The translations under genes were made by a program, and so were the position numbers. From positions 806,001 through 870,000 of the forward strand of contig CAVSJF010000007.1 of NCBI GenBank assembly GCA_963728155.1: 64,000 nucleotides of DNA, in the 5' to 3' direction. The notes beneath the pieces are model-generated. The model searched no databases. It was given only the letters and a program-made list of their open reading frames with translations, and was not told where the DNA came from. This DNA comes from JACVRW01 sp963728155. Lineage in GTDB: Bacteria; Actinomycetota; Thermoleophilia; Solirubrobacterales; Thermoleophilaceae. This document shows positions 45,062-52,187 of the stretch, piece after piece (within the stretch, counting starts at the first letter, position 1; each line of letters begins with the position of its first letter).

Positions 45062-45889
45062 CTACTCGACCTCGCCCGTCTCCGCCTCCAGCCCCCGTCG
45101 CGACCACTCGCTCCACGACCCGGGGTAGAGCCGCCCCTCGACCCCGGCGACCTCCGCGGCCAGCAGCAGCGTCGTGGCGGTGATCCCCGAGCCGCAGGAC
45201 GCCACGAAGGGATCCTCTCCCAGCTGCTCCTTGAGCTCGTCCGCACCGGGGAATCGGCCGCCGGGGGCGAGCTCGGCCGACGGCAGGTTGTGCGAGCCCG
45301 GGATGTGACCCGCGACCGGGTCCATGGGCTCCGTGTCTCCGCGAAAGCGCTCGGGCTCGCGCGCGTCGAGCAGGCGCAGGGAGCCGGCCTGGACGTCCTC
45401 GAGGTCAACCGTGTCCCCCTGGCGCTCCCGGCCGACGATGAAATCCCCGGGCGCCGTCTCCTCGGCGCCGGTGCGCAGCGTGCCGCCCGCCTCGGTCCAG
45501 GCGCCCAGGGCGCCGTCGAGCACCGCCACCGGCTCGTGGCCGAAGTGGCGCAGCAGCCACCACAGGCGCGAGGCCCCGCCCTCGCCGGCTTCGTCGTAGG
45601 CCACCACCTTGGAGTTCTGCGAGATGCCGGCGCGGCGCGCGGAGGCCTGGAAGTCGGCGGCGGTGGGGATGGGCGCCCGCCCGCCGTCGCGGCCGCCGTC
45701 GCGCTGCTCGCCGGAGAGATCGCCGCCCACGCTGAGGAACGCCGCGCCGGGGATGTGGCCCTCGCGCCAGCCCCGCTCGCCGGCCGGCGGGTCGCCGAGC
45801 GTGTAGCGGCAGTCGACGAGCGCTACGTCGGGATCGTCGAGATGCTCGGTGAGCCAGTCGGCGTCGACGAGCGGGCCGAACCGGTTCAC
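45062..45889 (-). CDS. Two-domain sulfurtransferase (thiosulfate/3-mercaptopyruvate type)
   Basis: An inactive N-terminal rhodanese domain (LVDADWLTEHLDDPDVALVD, REGHIPGAAFLSVGGDL, VVAYDEAGEGGASRLWWLLR) is followed by a catalytic one (LRLLDAREPERFRGDTEPMD, VAGHIPGSHNLPSAEL) with the cysteine of ASCGSGITATTLLLAAE. The CGSGITA loop is that of mercaptopyruvate-like enzymes. The GTG start overlaps the frnE-like gene end by four bases, so the two are co-translated. Confidence 0.93.
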   Translation of the reverse strand: MNRFGPLVDADWLTEHLDDPDVALVDCRYTLGDPPAGERGWREGHIPGAAFLSVGGDLSGEQRDGGRDGGRAPIPTAADFQASARRAGISQNSKVVAYDEAGEGGASRLWWLLRHFGHEPVAVLDGALGAWTEAGGTLRTGAEETAPGDFIVGRERQGDTVDLEDVQAGSLRLLDAREPERFRGDTEPMDPVAGHIPGSHNLPSAELAPGGRFPGADELKEQLGEDPFVASCGSGITATTLLLAAEVAGVEGRLYPGSWSEWSRRGLEAETGEVE

Positions 45890-46545
45890 GCCCGGAAGGC
45901 GGCGATCGCGACGCGCTCGGCCCAGCCGTTGTCCAGCAGCTTGCCGAGGATCTCGGGTGCCTGGGCCCCCGAGGCGCCGAACTTTCGGTCGACCACGAAG
46001 AAGGGAACGGCGTTGATGCCGAACGACGCCGCGATGCGCTCGTCCTCGCGCACCTCCGCTGCGTAGCGGTCGCCCCCCAGCACCTCGCGGACCACGACCG
46101 GCGCCAGGCCGATCTCCCCGGCCAGCCGTTCGAGGGCCGGCTGATCGGTCATCAGCTCGCCTTGGCTGTGGTAGGCCGCGAACAGGCGTTCCGTCATCGC
46201 GTCCTGGAGATCGTGCTCGGCGGCCAGGTGCACGAGCCGATGGGCGTCGAACGTGTTGCCGGCGCGCGTGATGTCGAAACGAAGGCCGAGCCCCTCGGCG
46301 GCGGCCACCCTCGTCAGGTGGTCCTCCATGTCGACCGCCTGGCCGTGGGTCATGCCGTACTTCTCGGCCAGGTGCGCCGCGCGGTCGCCTTCCCGCTCGG
46401 GCGGGGCCGTGGGGTCGAGCTCGAAGCTGCGCCAGGTCACGCGCACGTCGTCGCGGTGCTCGAAGCCCTCCAGCGCGGTCTCGAAGCGGCGCTTGCCGAC
46501 GTAGCACCACGGGCAGGCGATGTCCGACCAGATCTCCACCTGCAT
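45886..46545 (-). CDS. DsbA-family thiol-disulfide oxidoreductase, FrnE-like
   Basis: The 219-residue protein opens MQVEIWSDIACPWCYVGKRR, with the redox motif C11-P-W-C14. It continues EGLGLRFDITRAGNTFDAHR, LVHLAAEHDLQDAMTERLF, FAAYHSQGE and ASFGINAVPFFVVDRKFGAS, where the cis-proline of AVPFFV is typical. FrnE proteins are cytoplasmic two-cysteine oxidoreductases linked to disulfide isomerisation and stress. It lies 14 bases downstream of the Cys-repeat protein and overlaps the sulfurtransferase. No signal peptide is present. Confidence 0.94.
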   Translation of the reverse strand: MQVEIWSDIACPWCYVGKRRFETALEGFEHRDDVRVTWRSFELDPTAPPEREGDRAAHLAEKYGMTHGQAVDMEDHLTRVAAAEGLGLRFDITRAGNTFDAHRLVHLAAEHDLQDAMTERLFAAYHSQGELMTDQPALERLAGEIGLAPVVVREVLGGDRYAAEVREDERIAASFGINAVPFFVVDRKFGASGAQAPEILGKLLDNGWAERVAIAAFRA

Positions 46546-46559
46546 CGGCGTTCCCTCGC

Positions 46560-46871
46560 TCACGATCCGCCCACCACTCCCACCGCGCCGCGAAGGCCGA
46601 CGCAGCCGATGCATCCCACGCAGCCGACACATCCGGCGCACCCGATGCAGCCCACACAGGCCAGGCAGCCGCTGTTGCCCAGACCGCCCACGATGGCCGC
46701 GCTGGCCAGAACTCCGGCGCTCGCCACGACTCCGGCGGAGCCGATCACCCCGGCGCTCGCCACGGTCCCGGCGCTCCCGATGACGCCCGTGCTAGCGACG
46801 GTGCCCGCGCTGCCGATCACGCCCGCGCTGCCCACGGCCCCCACGCTGCCCGCGCTCTGCTCTGCGGTCAT
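46560..46871 (-). CDS. Periodic Gly/Val/Ser then Gly/Cys repeat protein (hexapeptide and triplet ladder)
   Basis: After MTAEQS the 103-residue chain is a strict repeat. Serines stand at 9, 15, 21, 27, 33, 39, 45, 51 and 57, exactly six apart, within [VIL]-[GA]-S-[AT]-G-[VT] units. After a linker (VGGLGNSG), cysteines stand at 69, 72, 75, 78, 81, 84, 87 and 90, exactly three apart, in C-[VIA]-G triplets. It ends RGAVGVVGGS. Codons differ between repeats (AGC/TCC, GGC/GGG/GGA, TGC/TGT), so the pattern is kept at protein level. A [LIV]-G-x4 hexapeptide would fit a left-handed beta helix; a glycine-zipper membrane protein is the alternative. The frnE-like gene follows after 14 bases. No family is known to me. 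Confidence 0.75.
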   Translation of the reverse strand: MTAEQSAGSVGAVGSAGVIGSAGTVASTGVIGSAGTVASAGVIGSAGVVASAGVLASAAIVGGLGNSGCLACVGCIGCAGCVGCVGCIGCVGLRGAVGVVGGS

Positions 46872-46906
46872 GGCTGGACTGTAGCCCGAGCCCTTAGTCT
46901 GCAGGC

Positions 46907-48079
46907 GTGCGCGGTCTGCGGCCGATCGTTGCCCTGGTGGCTCTCCTCGTCGCGGTGACGTGCCCGCCGGCGCGTGCGCAGGACCCCGGTCGCTGGGTAC
47001 TCACCGGCGCGTCTTCGGTCCCCGTGCCGTACTGGCAGGGTCTGACCTCGGATCCCGCCGGGGAGCGGGTGTTCTTCGTCGGGGTGTTCGAGGGCCTCTG
47101 GCAGACCACGCCGCTGCTCGCCCAGACGGCCGGCGTGGGCAACGCCATTCCACCGGAGGTGAAGGCCCTCGAGGGTTACGACCACATCGGGGATCCGACC
47201 TGGAACCCGGCGGAGGGTGGCCGCGTGCTCCTGCCGCTCGAGTGCTACACGCCGGGGGTGGGCAACACCTGCGGCACCGGCTCCTTCGGCGTGGCCGACC
47301 CGGCGACGCTCGCGTGGCGCTACTACGTGAAGCTCGATCCGGCCGAGATCCCCAAGGCGATGTGGGCCGAGACCTCGCCGGGCGGCGCCCTGGTGTGGAC
47401 GAGCAGCGGCCCTGACCTGCTGGCCTACCGGTCGAGCGACGTCTCGCCCGCCAACGCTGCGCCCGGGGCGGCACCCATCCGCGCCGTCCGGCGCCTGCCC
47501 GGCGCGGTGCCGCCCACCGGGATCACGGGCGCCGTGTTCCACCACGGGCGGCTGCTCTTGGCGGGGTCGGCCGGTCGCACCTACCAGATCTGGTCGGTGG
47601 ATACCGATCGCGGCACGCGCCGGCTCGAGCTCGAGACGAGCCTGTGCGGCGAGTCCGAGGGACTCGACACGATCCCCACGCTCGGTGGGCGCCTGCATTG
47701 GCTGATCGCGCCCTTCGACCCCGGCTGCGAGCTCACCTACGGGCCCTCGGGAGCGCTGCTGCATTTCGCTCGCCGCCCCGACCGCGAGCGCTTCCAGGTG
47801 GTCGTGCGGAACGTGGTTGGGGCCACCGTGCCGGGCACGTTGCAGGTGACGGTGAGCGTCCTGCGGGGAGGCCGGCCGGTTCGCGGCGCGCGCGTGAGCT
47901 TCGCCGGGTACCGGGGCCGCACGGGCCCCAACGGCCTGGCCACCATCTCGGGCCCGCTCGAGCTGCCCGGCCGCTTCGCGGCGCTCGCGCGCAAGGGCCG
48001 CCGCTACGGCCTCTCGGCGCTGGCCGACGTCGGGCGCTCGCCGGCTCCGGCGCGCGTGGTTCGAAACGGCGCCGGCTAA
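46907..48079 (+). CDS. Secreted protein with propeller-like region and C-terminal Ig/CNA-B-like domain
   Basis: A signal peptide (IVALVALLVAVTCPPARA) is followed by about 270 residues with repeated motifs such as LTSDPAGERVFFVGVFEGLW, IGDPTWNPAEGGRVLLPLEC and YQIWSVDTDRGTRRLEL, suggestive of a beta propeller. A C-terminal domain of about 85 residues follows (LQVTVSVLRGGRPVRGARVS, FAGYRGRTGPNGLATI), which resembles carboxypeptidase-regulatory/CNA-B-like domains. Function unknown. The GTG start is 35 bases from the divergent repeat-protein gene, so they share a control region. Confidence 0.78.
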   Translation: MRGLRPIVALVALLVAVTCPPARAQDPGRWVLTGASSVPVPYWQGLTSDPAGERVFFVGVFEGLWQTTPLLAQTAGVGNAIPPEVKALEGYDHIGDPTWNPAEGGRVLLPLECYTPGVGNTCGTGSFGVADPATLAWRYYVKLDPAEIPKAMWAETSPGGALVWTSSGPDLLAYRSSDVSPANAAPGAAPIRAVRRLPGAVPPTGITGAVFHHGRLLLAGSAGRTYQIWSVDTDRGTRRLELETSLCGESEGLDTIPTLGGRLHWLIAPFDPGCELTYGPSGALLHFARRPDRERFQVVVRNVVGATVPGTLQVTVSVLRGGRPVRGARVSFAGYRGRTGPNGLATISGPLELPGRFAALARKGRRYGLSALADVGRSPAPARVVRNGAG

Positions 48080-48873
48080 GCCGCGCGGCGCGACGCCCGC
48101 CTGCGGCGCTGAGGCTTCTCCTCGCCCGCGAATCCGCCGAGCGCGCTCGCCACGGCCCGCCAGGCCGCGGGATGCACGGCCATCCCGAAGTGGCTCGCCG
48201 AGATCTCCACGTGCTCGTCGGCGCACGGGTCGAGGCAGGCGCGCCAGTCGACGATGCCGTCGCTGCGCGAGTAGATCGCCACGTAGCCGACGCCCTCGGG
48301 GCAGGGCGCAGCGAGCTGCTCCCAGAAGTTCGCGCAGCACTCGCCGTCAAGGCACGAGCGCTTGAACAGCCCGGGCGCGCCCAGCGAGCCGAGCCGGCTG
48401 ACCGCCTCCACCTGCAGGCGCACGAGGGGATGCACGGCCAGCGGGTCGACCTGGGGCGAGCCGAGCGTCACGATGCCCCGAATCAGGTCGGGCCGGCGGG
48501 CGGCGAGGGCCTTGGCCAGGCCTCCGCCGCGGCTCTGCCCGACCACGGCCGCGCGAACCCCCTGCTCGGTGACGATGCGCTCCAGGCGCTCCTCCAAGCG
48601 GTCGAGGGCGGCGCCCGAGCAGTCGACGTTCGCGCGCATCCCGGCCCGCGTGGGCCGGTAGCCGCCGCGCTTGAGCCATCGCGCCATGAGCCCGAAGGAT
48701 CCGTCGCCGGCCAGGAAACCGGGGATCAGCAGCACGGGCTGCCCGCCGCCGTCGGACAGTCCTTCGCCGCGGAACACGGGGTCGCGCACCAGCGCGGCCG
48801 CCTCGAGCCCAAAGCGAGCTTCCCGCCAGAGTGGCGGCCGGGTGCCGAGGGAGATGAGGGTCGGGCCCTTCAT
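48076..48873 (-). CDS. Alpha/beta hydrolase, lipase-like
   Basis: The lipase pattern is QPVLLIPGFLAGDGSFGLMA, RGGYRPTRAGMRANVDCSGA, the nucleophile elbow VVGQSRGGGLAKALA, IVTLGSPQVDPLAVHP and SRSDGIVDWRACLD, with a late His in SASHFGMAVHPAAW. Several cysteines (NVDCSG, RSCLDGECCANFW) suggest disulfides, but no signal peptide is visible. The start MKGPTLISLG at 48873 is chosen; an upstream ATG would lie inside the palindrome shared with the next gene. The basic tail is KPQRRRRASRRAA. Confidence 0.86.
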   Translation of the reverse strand: MKGPTLISLGTRPPLWREARFGLEAAALVRDPVFRGEGLSDGGGQPVLLIPGFLAGDGSFGLMARWLKRGGYRPTRAGMRANVDCSGAALDRLEERLERIVTEQGVRAAVVGQSRGGGLAKALAARRPDLIRGIVTLGSPQVDPLAVHPLVRLQVEAVSRLGSLGAPGLFKRSCLDGECCANFWEQLAAPCPEGVGYVAIYSRSDGIVDWRACLDPCADEHVEISASHFGMAVHPAAWRAVASALGGFAGEEKPQRRRRASRRAA

Positions 48874-48893
48874 ACCGTTTGTACGAATATGTT

Positions 48894-48907
48894 CCCTCAT
48901 ATGAGGG
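48894..48907. promoter_or_regulatory. Perfect 14-bp palindrome over the quinone oxidoreductase start
   Basis: CCCTCATATGAGGG is perfectly self-complementary and contains the ATG of the downstream gene at its centre. It lies between the divergent lipase and oxidoreductase genes. It may be an operator or simply a coincidence of start codon and ribosome-binding bases. Confidence 0.35.
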
Positions 48908-49842
48908 CCCTGACCATCGAAGATCAGAAGCTAATCGTGGCAGACCGGCCAGACCCCGAGCCCGGTGTGGGCGAGGTTCTGGTCCGCGTGCACGGGGCGG
49001 GAATCAACGCGCTGGACATGCTGCAGCGGATGGGGGCCTACCCGGCGCCGCCCGGTTCGCCGGCCGACATCCCCGGCGTGGAGCTGGCGGGAGAGGTGGT
49101 CGCCGCGGGCCCCGCGGCGGGCCGCTTCGCCGAGGGCGACCGCGTGATGGCGGTGGTGGGCGGCGGCGCCCAGGCCGAGCTGGCCGTGGTGCACGAGCGC
49201 GCGGCCATGCCCATGCCCGGCGGTCTCGACTGGGCCCAGGCCGGTGGCCTGCCGGAGACCTTCACCACCGCCCACGATGCCCTCTTCACCCAGGCCGAGC
49301 TGCGCACCGGAGAGCACCTGCTGGTGCACGGAGCGGCCGGGGGAGTGGGTACCGCGGCGGTCCAGCTGGGCCGGGCCGCGGGCGCGCGCGTGACCGCCAC
49401 GGTGCGCAACGAGGGGCACCGTTCGGAGGTGGAGAAGCTGGGCGCCCGCACCATCGCGCCGGAGGGCTTCGGGGAGAGCGGGCCCTACGACGTGATCCTC
49501 GAGCTGGTGGGCGTGGGCAATCTCGCCGAGAACCTCGACTCGCTCGCTCTGCGCGGGCGCATCACGGTGATCGGAGTGGGGGGTACCGGGCCCGTGGGCG
49601 AGATCAACCTGCTGACCGTGATGCAGAAGCGTGCGCGCATCCACGGATCCACCCTGCGCGCACGGCCGTTAGAGGAAAAGGCGATCTGCGCCCGGCTGGT
49701 CGAGAAGGAGGTGCTTCCCCACTTCGAGGACGGCACGCTCACTGTGCCGGTGGCGGACAGCTTCGCCCTCGACGACGCCGAGGCGGCCTACGAGCGCTTC
49801 AGTGCGGGCGGCAAGCTCGGCAAGGTCGTGCTACTGCCTTAG
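48901..49842 (+). CDS. NADPH:quinone oxidoreductase, zinc-independent MDR family
   Basis: The medium-chain dehydrogenase fold is present without zinc cysteines: MRALTIEDQKLIVADRPDPE, VLVRVHGAGINALDMLQRMG, IPGVELAGEVVAAGP, the cofactor loop LLVHGAAGGVGTAAVQLGRA and LRGRITVIGVGGTGP. It ends YERFSAGGKLGKVVLLP. This is the layout of QOR-type enoyl or quinone reductases using NADPH. Its length of 313 residues is normal. The gene ends two bases before the inverted-repeat element. Confidence 0.93.
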   Translation: MRALTIEDQKLIVADRPDPEPGVGEVLVRVHGAGINALDMLQRMGAYPAPPGSPADIPGVELAGEVVAAGPAAGRFAEGDRVMAVVGGGAQAELAVVHERAAMPMPGGLDWAQAGGLPETFTTAHDALFTQAELRTGEHLLVHGAAGGVGTAAVQLGRAAGARVTATVRNEGHRSEVEKLGARTIAPEGFGESGPYDVILELVGVGNLAENLDSLALRGRITVIGVGGTGPVGEINLLTVMQKRARIHGSTLRARPLEEKAICARLVEKEVLPHFEDGTLTVPVADSFALDDAEAAYERFSAGGKLGKVVLLP

Positions 49843-49844
49843 AC

Positions 49845-49999
49845 GCTGTCCCGAACCCTCCGCGGGCCCGAGAACGGCCACGACCTGCGCAGGGCGCCAT
49901 CCGCGATGCTCGCCGTAGCCTCCGGCTACGTCTGCGCTCGCGCCCGGCGCCCTGCTTGATCGTGACCGCCCTCGGTCATCCCGGAGGTTTCGGGACAGC
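49845..49999. repeat. 155-bp inverted-repeat (cruciform/MITE-like) element
   Basis: The ends form an 18-bp terminal inverted repeat with a single mismatch: GCTGTCCCGAACCCTCCG at 49845-49862 and, reversed, GCTGTCCCGAAACCTCCG at 49982-49999. Inside are a second perfectly paired 10-mer (GCAGGGCGCC at 49889 with its complement at 49946) and an apical hairpin CGTAGCC-TCC-GGCTACG at 49914-49930. The right end forms the last codons and stop of the TetR gene. No transposase is encoded. It looks like a non-autonomous element or a structured intergenic repeat family. Confidence 0.7.
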
Positions 50000-50566
50000 T
50001 TTCAGGCCCTCGAGCAGGGCGATCAACGGCGGCTCGACCTCGCGGCGGGCGGCGGCGTGATCGGACGCGTTGGCGATCACCATCGCCGCCTCGGACATGG
50101 CGCCGATCAGCAGGTGGGCGAGCGGCCGCACCTCCCGGCGCTCGAAGAGGCCGCGCTCCATGGCGTTCTCGAGCCCGAAGGAGACGAGACCGAGGCCGTA
50201 GCGCATGTCGATCTCACGCCACCGCGCCCATCCGAGCACCGCCGGGGCGTCGAGCAACGAGATGCGCATCAGGGCCTGGTCGGTGCACGCGTCGAGGAAG
50301 GCACGCACGCCGGTCACGAGCAGCTCCCAGGGGTCCTCGATGCTGCGGATGCGCTCGCCGATCGAGGCCACCAGCTCCGCCTCGAGCTGCTCGTGTACCG
50401 CGGCGAAGAGGTCGCGCTTGTCGGTGAAGTGGTGGTAGAGGGCGCCGCGGGTGACTCCCGCGCGGGCCACGATCTCCTCCGTGCCCACCGCCGCGTACCC
50501 GCGCTCGGCGAACAGCTCGCGCGCGACGGCGATCAGCCCGGCGCGGGTGGCGTCCCCCCTCGACAT
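49976..50566 (-). CDS. TetR-family repressor of the adjacent hydrolase
   Basis: The DNA-binding domain is GLIAVARELFAERGYAAVGT, EEIVARAGVTRGALYHHFTD, KRDLFAAVHEQLE. The ligand domain contains LDACTDQALMRISLLDAPAV, LGWARWREIDMRYGLG, a pattern common in actinobacterial TetR proteins. Its C-terminal residues (KAVPKPPG) and stop are encoded inside the inverted-repeat element, so the natural end may have been replaced. The start codon lies within the first of two operator palindromes, indicating autoregulation. Confidence 0.93.
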   Translation of the reverse strand: MSRGDATRAGLIAVARELFAERGYAAVGTEEIVARAGVTRGALYHHFTDKRDLFAAVHEQLEAELVASIGERIRSIEDPWELLVTGVRAFLDACTDQALMRISLLDAPAVLGWARWREIDMRYGLGLVSFGLENAMERGLFERREVRPLAHLLIGAMSEAAMVIANASDHAAARREVEPPLIALLEGLKAVPKPPG

Positions 50567-50604
50567 ACAAGCTGTATGCTACCTCCATACAACCTGTATG
50601 GAGG
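50564..50604. promoter_or_regulatory. Twin TetR operators, CATACA-N3-TGTATG
   Basis: Two almost identical 15-bp palindromes, CATACA-AGC-TGTATG at 50564-50578 and CATACA-ACC-TGTATG at 50586-50600, have centres 22 bases apart, two helical turns. The second extends to a perfect 23-bp dyad (CCTC...GAGG, 50582-50604) whose GAGG is also the ribosome-binding site of the hydrolase. The first covers the TetR start codon. Binding would silence both divergent genes. Confidence 0.85.
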
Positions 50605-50608
50605 CTTC

Positions 50609-51496
50609 ATGAGCAATCGAGCGAGTTGGCGAGCACCGGCACTGGGCCCGGGTCAGGTGGTCGATCTGGGCGCCGGGCGCCGGATCAGGGCGCACGTGAC
50701 CGGCGAGGGACCGACCGTGGTCTTCGTGCATGGCGCGCTGGTCAACGCCAACCTCTGGCGCAAGGTCGTGCCGCGCCTCGACGGCTGCAAGCGGGTCACG
50801 CTCGACCTGCCACTCGGTTCCCACCTCGAGCCGATGCCCAAGGGCGCGGATCTGACCCCGGTGGGGCTGACCGACCTGATCGCCGACGCCCTGGAGGCGC
50901 TGGATCTCGACAACGTGACGATCGTGGGCAGCGACACCGGCGGAGGGCTGACGCAGATCCTCGCCGTGCGTCGCCCGGAGCGGATCGGCGCCCTCGTGCT
51001 GACCTCATGTGACGCCTTCGAGAACTTCCCGCCGCGCTTCTTTCGCATCGTGCTGGCTCCGGCCCGCATTCCCGGCGCCATCCCCATCGTCTTCGGTGGC
51101 CTGCGTGCGCGTGCCCTGCGGCGCCTCCCGATCGCCTACGGCTGGCTCACGAACGAGCAGATCGAGGCCGACGCCGAGGACTCCTACGTGCTGCCGATAC
51201 TCACGCGCAAGGAGGTCGCGCGCGACTTCCGCCGCGCGATGGCCGGCCTCGACGCGAGCTACACCATCGACGCGGCGCTCAAGCTCGCGAGCTGGGACCG
51301 GCCTGCGCTGATCGCGTGGTCAGCCGACGACCGCTTCTTCCCGATCGAGCACGGCGAGCGCCTGGCCAAGATCATCCCCGGTGCGCGCTTCGAGCGCATC
51401 GAGGGGGCGCGCACCTTCTCTTCGGAGGACCAGCCCGAGCGGCTGGCCGGGCTGATTGGCGCGTTCGTGGAGGAATCCCAGCCGACGCGGGTATAA
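50609..51496 (+). CDS. Alpha/beta hydrolase with aspartate nucleophile elbow (dehalogenase/epoxide-hydrolase-like)
   Basis: The fold is that of haloalkane dehalogenases and epoxide hydrolases: oxyanion motif VVFVHGALVNANLW, nucleophile elbow VTIVGSDTGGGLTQI with D109 in place of Ser, and the acid region ALIAWSADDRFFPIE. The usual catalytic histidine near the end is replaced: the sequence is ARTFSSEDQPERL where members with full activity have H-F-x-x-x-E-x-P-E. The enzyme may therefore have a different activity. The gene has a strong ribosome-binding site lying in the TetR operator. Confidence 0.88.
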   Translation: MSNRASWRAPALGPGQVVDLGAGRRIRAHVTGEGPTVVFVHGALVNANLWRKVVPRLDGCKRVTLDLPLGSHLEPMPKGADLTPVGLTDLIADALEALDLDNVTIVGSDTGGGLTQILAVRRPERIGALVLTSCDAFENFPPRFFRIVLAPARIPGAIPIVFGGLRARALRRLPIAYGWLTNEQIEADAEDSYVLPILTRKEVARDFRRAMAGLDASYTIDAALKLASWDRPALIAWSADDRFFPIEHGERLAKIIPGARFERIEGARTFSSEDQPERLAGLIGAFVEESQPTRV

Positions 51497-51532
51497 AGGG
51501 CGGGTTCGTGTCTGCCGACACCAAGAGCAGGC

Positions 51533-52172
51533 ATGATCTCTCCTGCCACTCCCCTGAACGTGGTGATCGTCGACGACCATGTGGCGCTTCGGCGTGGCAT
51601 GGAGCTGCTGCTGCGCCGCCACGGCCACCACGTGGTGGGAACCGCGGACGACGCCGAGTCGGCGGAAGCGGTGATCCTGCGCCGCCGCCCCGACGTCGCC
51701 GTTATCGACCTATCGCTCCCGCGGCAGAGCGGGGCGGAGTTGACCCGTCGCCTGCTCGAGGAGGATCCGGACGTACGGATCGTGCTCTACACCGGGGCCG
51801 CCGACGAGCATCAGCTGCTCGACGGCCTCGCCGCGGGGGCCGCGGGATTCGCGCTGAAGAGCGGTGACCCCGACGAGCTCGAGGAGGCCATCCGCACCGT
51901 CGCCGAGGGTGGCGAGTGGATCGATCCCCGGCTCAAGCCGCTGCTGGCCCGCGGCGACGGCAAGGGCCGGGTGCACGTGCTCTCGCCGCGGGAGCGCGAG
52001 ATCCTCGGGCCTGCTCAGCGAGGGCCTCTCGGGCGAGGAGGCGGCCAAGCAGCTCTATCTGTCTTCGGAAACCGTGCGCACCCACGTGCGCAACGCGATG
52101 AACAAGCTGGGCGCCGCCACCCGCGTCCACGCCGTGGCGCTGGCGCTCAAGCGCGGCGAGATCAGCGCCTGA
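51533..52172 (+). CDS. NarL/LuxR-type response regulator; one frameshift
   Basis: The receiver (NVVIVDDHVALRRGMELLLR, phospho-acceptor Asp in DVAVIDLSLPRQSGAE, GAAGFALKSGDPDEL) is followed by a LuxR helix-turn-helix (VLSPREREIL, then GLLSEGLSGEEAAKQLYLSS, ETVRTHVRNAMNKL). One extra C near 52012 splits the two. No sensor kinase is next to it, so it is an orphan here. It is convergent with the SDR gene, 15 bases apart. Confidence 0.9.
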
Positions 52173-52187
52173 GCGGCGCCGCGGTCT

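Noticed and set aside
46560..46884. Periodic DNA in this stretch as a CRISPR or simple tandem-repeat array
   Set aside because: The repeats differ at synonymous positions and keep the protein pattern; there are no identical direct repeats separated by unique spacers.
46162..46884. A Pro/Thr-rich protein on the plus strand opposite the Cys-repeat gene
   Set aside because: It begins inside the antisense of the FrnE-like gene, has no start context of its own, and its composition is what the complement of a Gly/Ser/Cys repeat would give.
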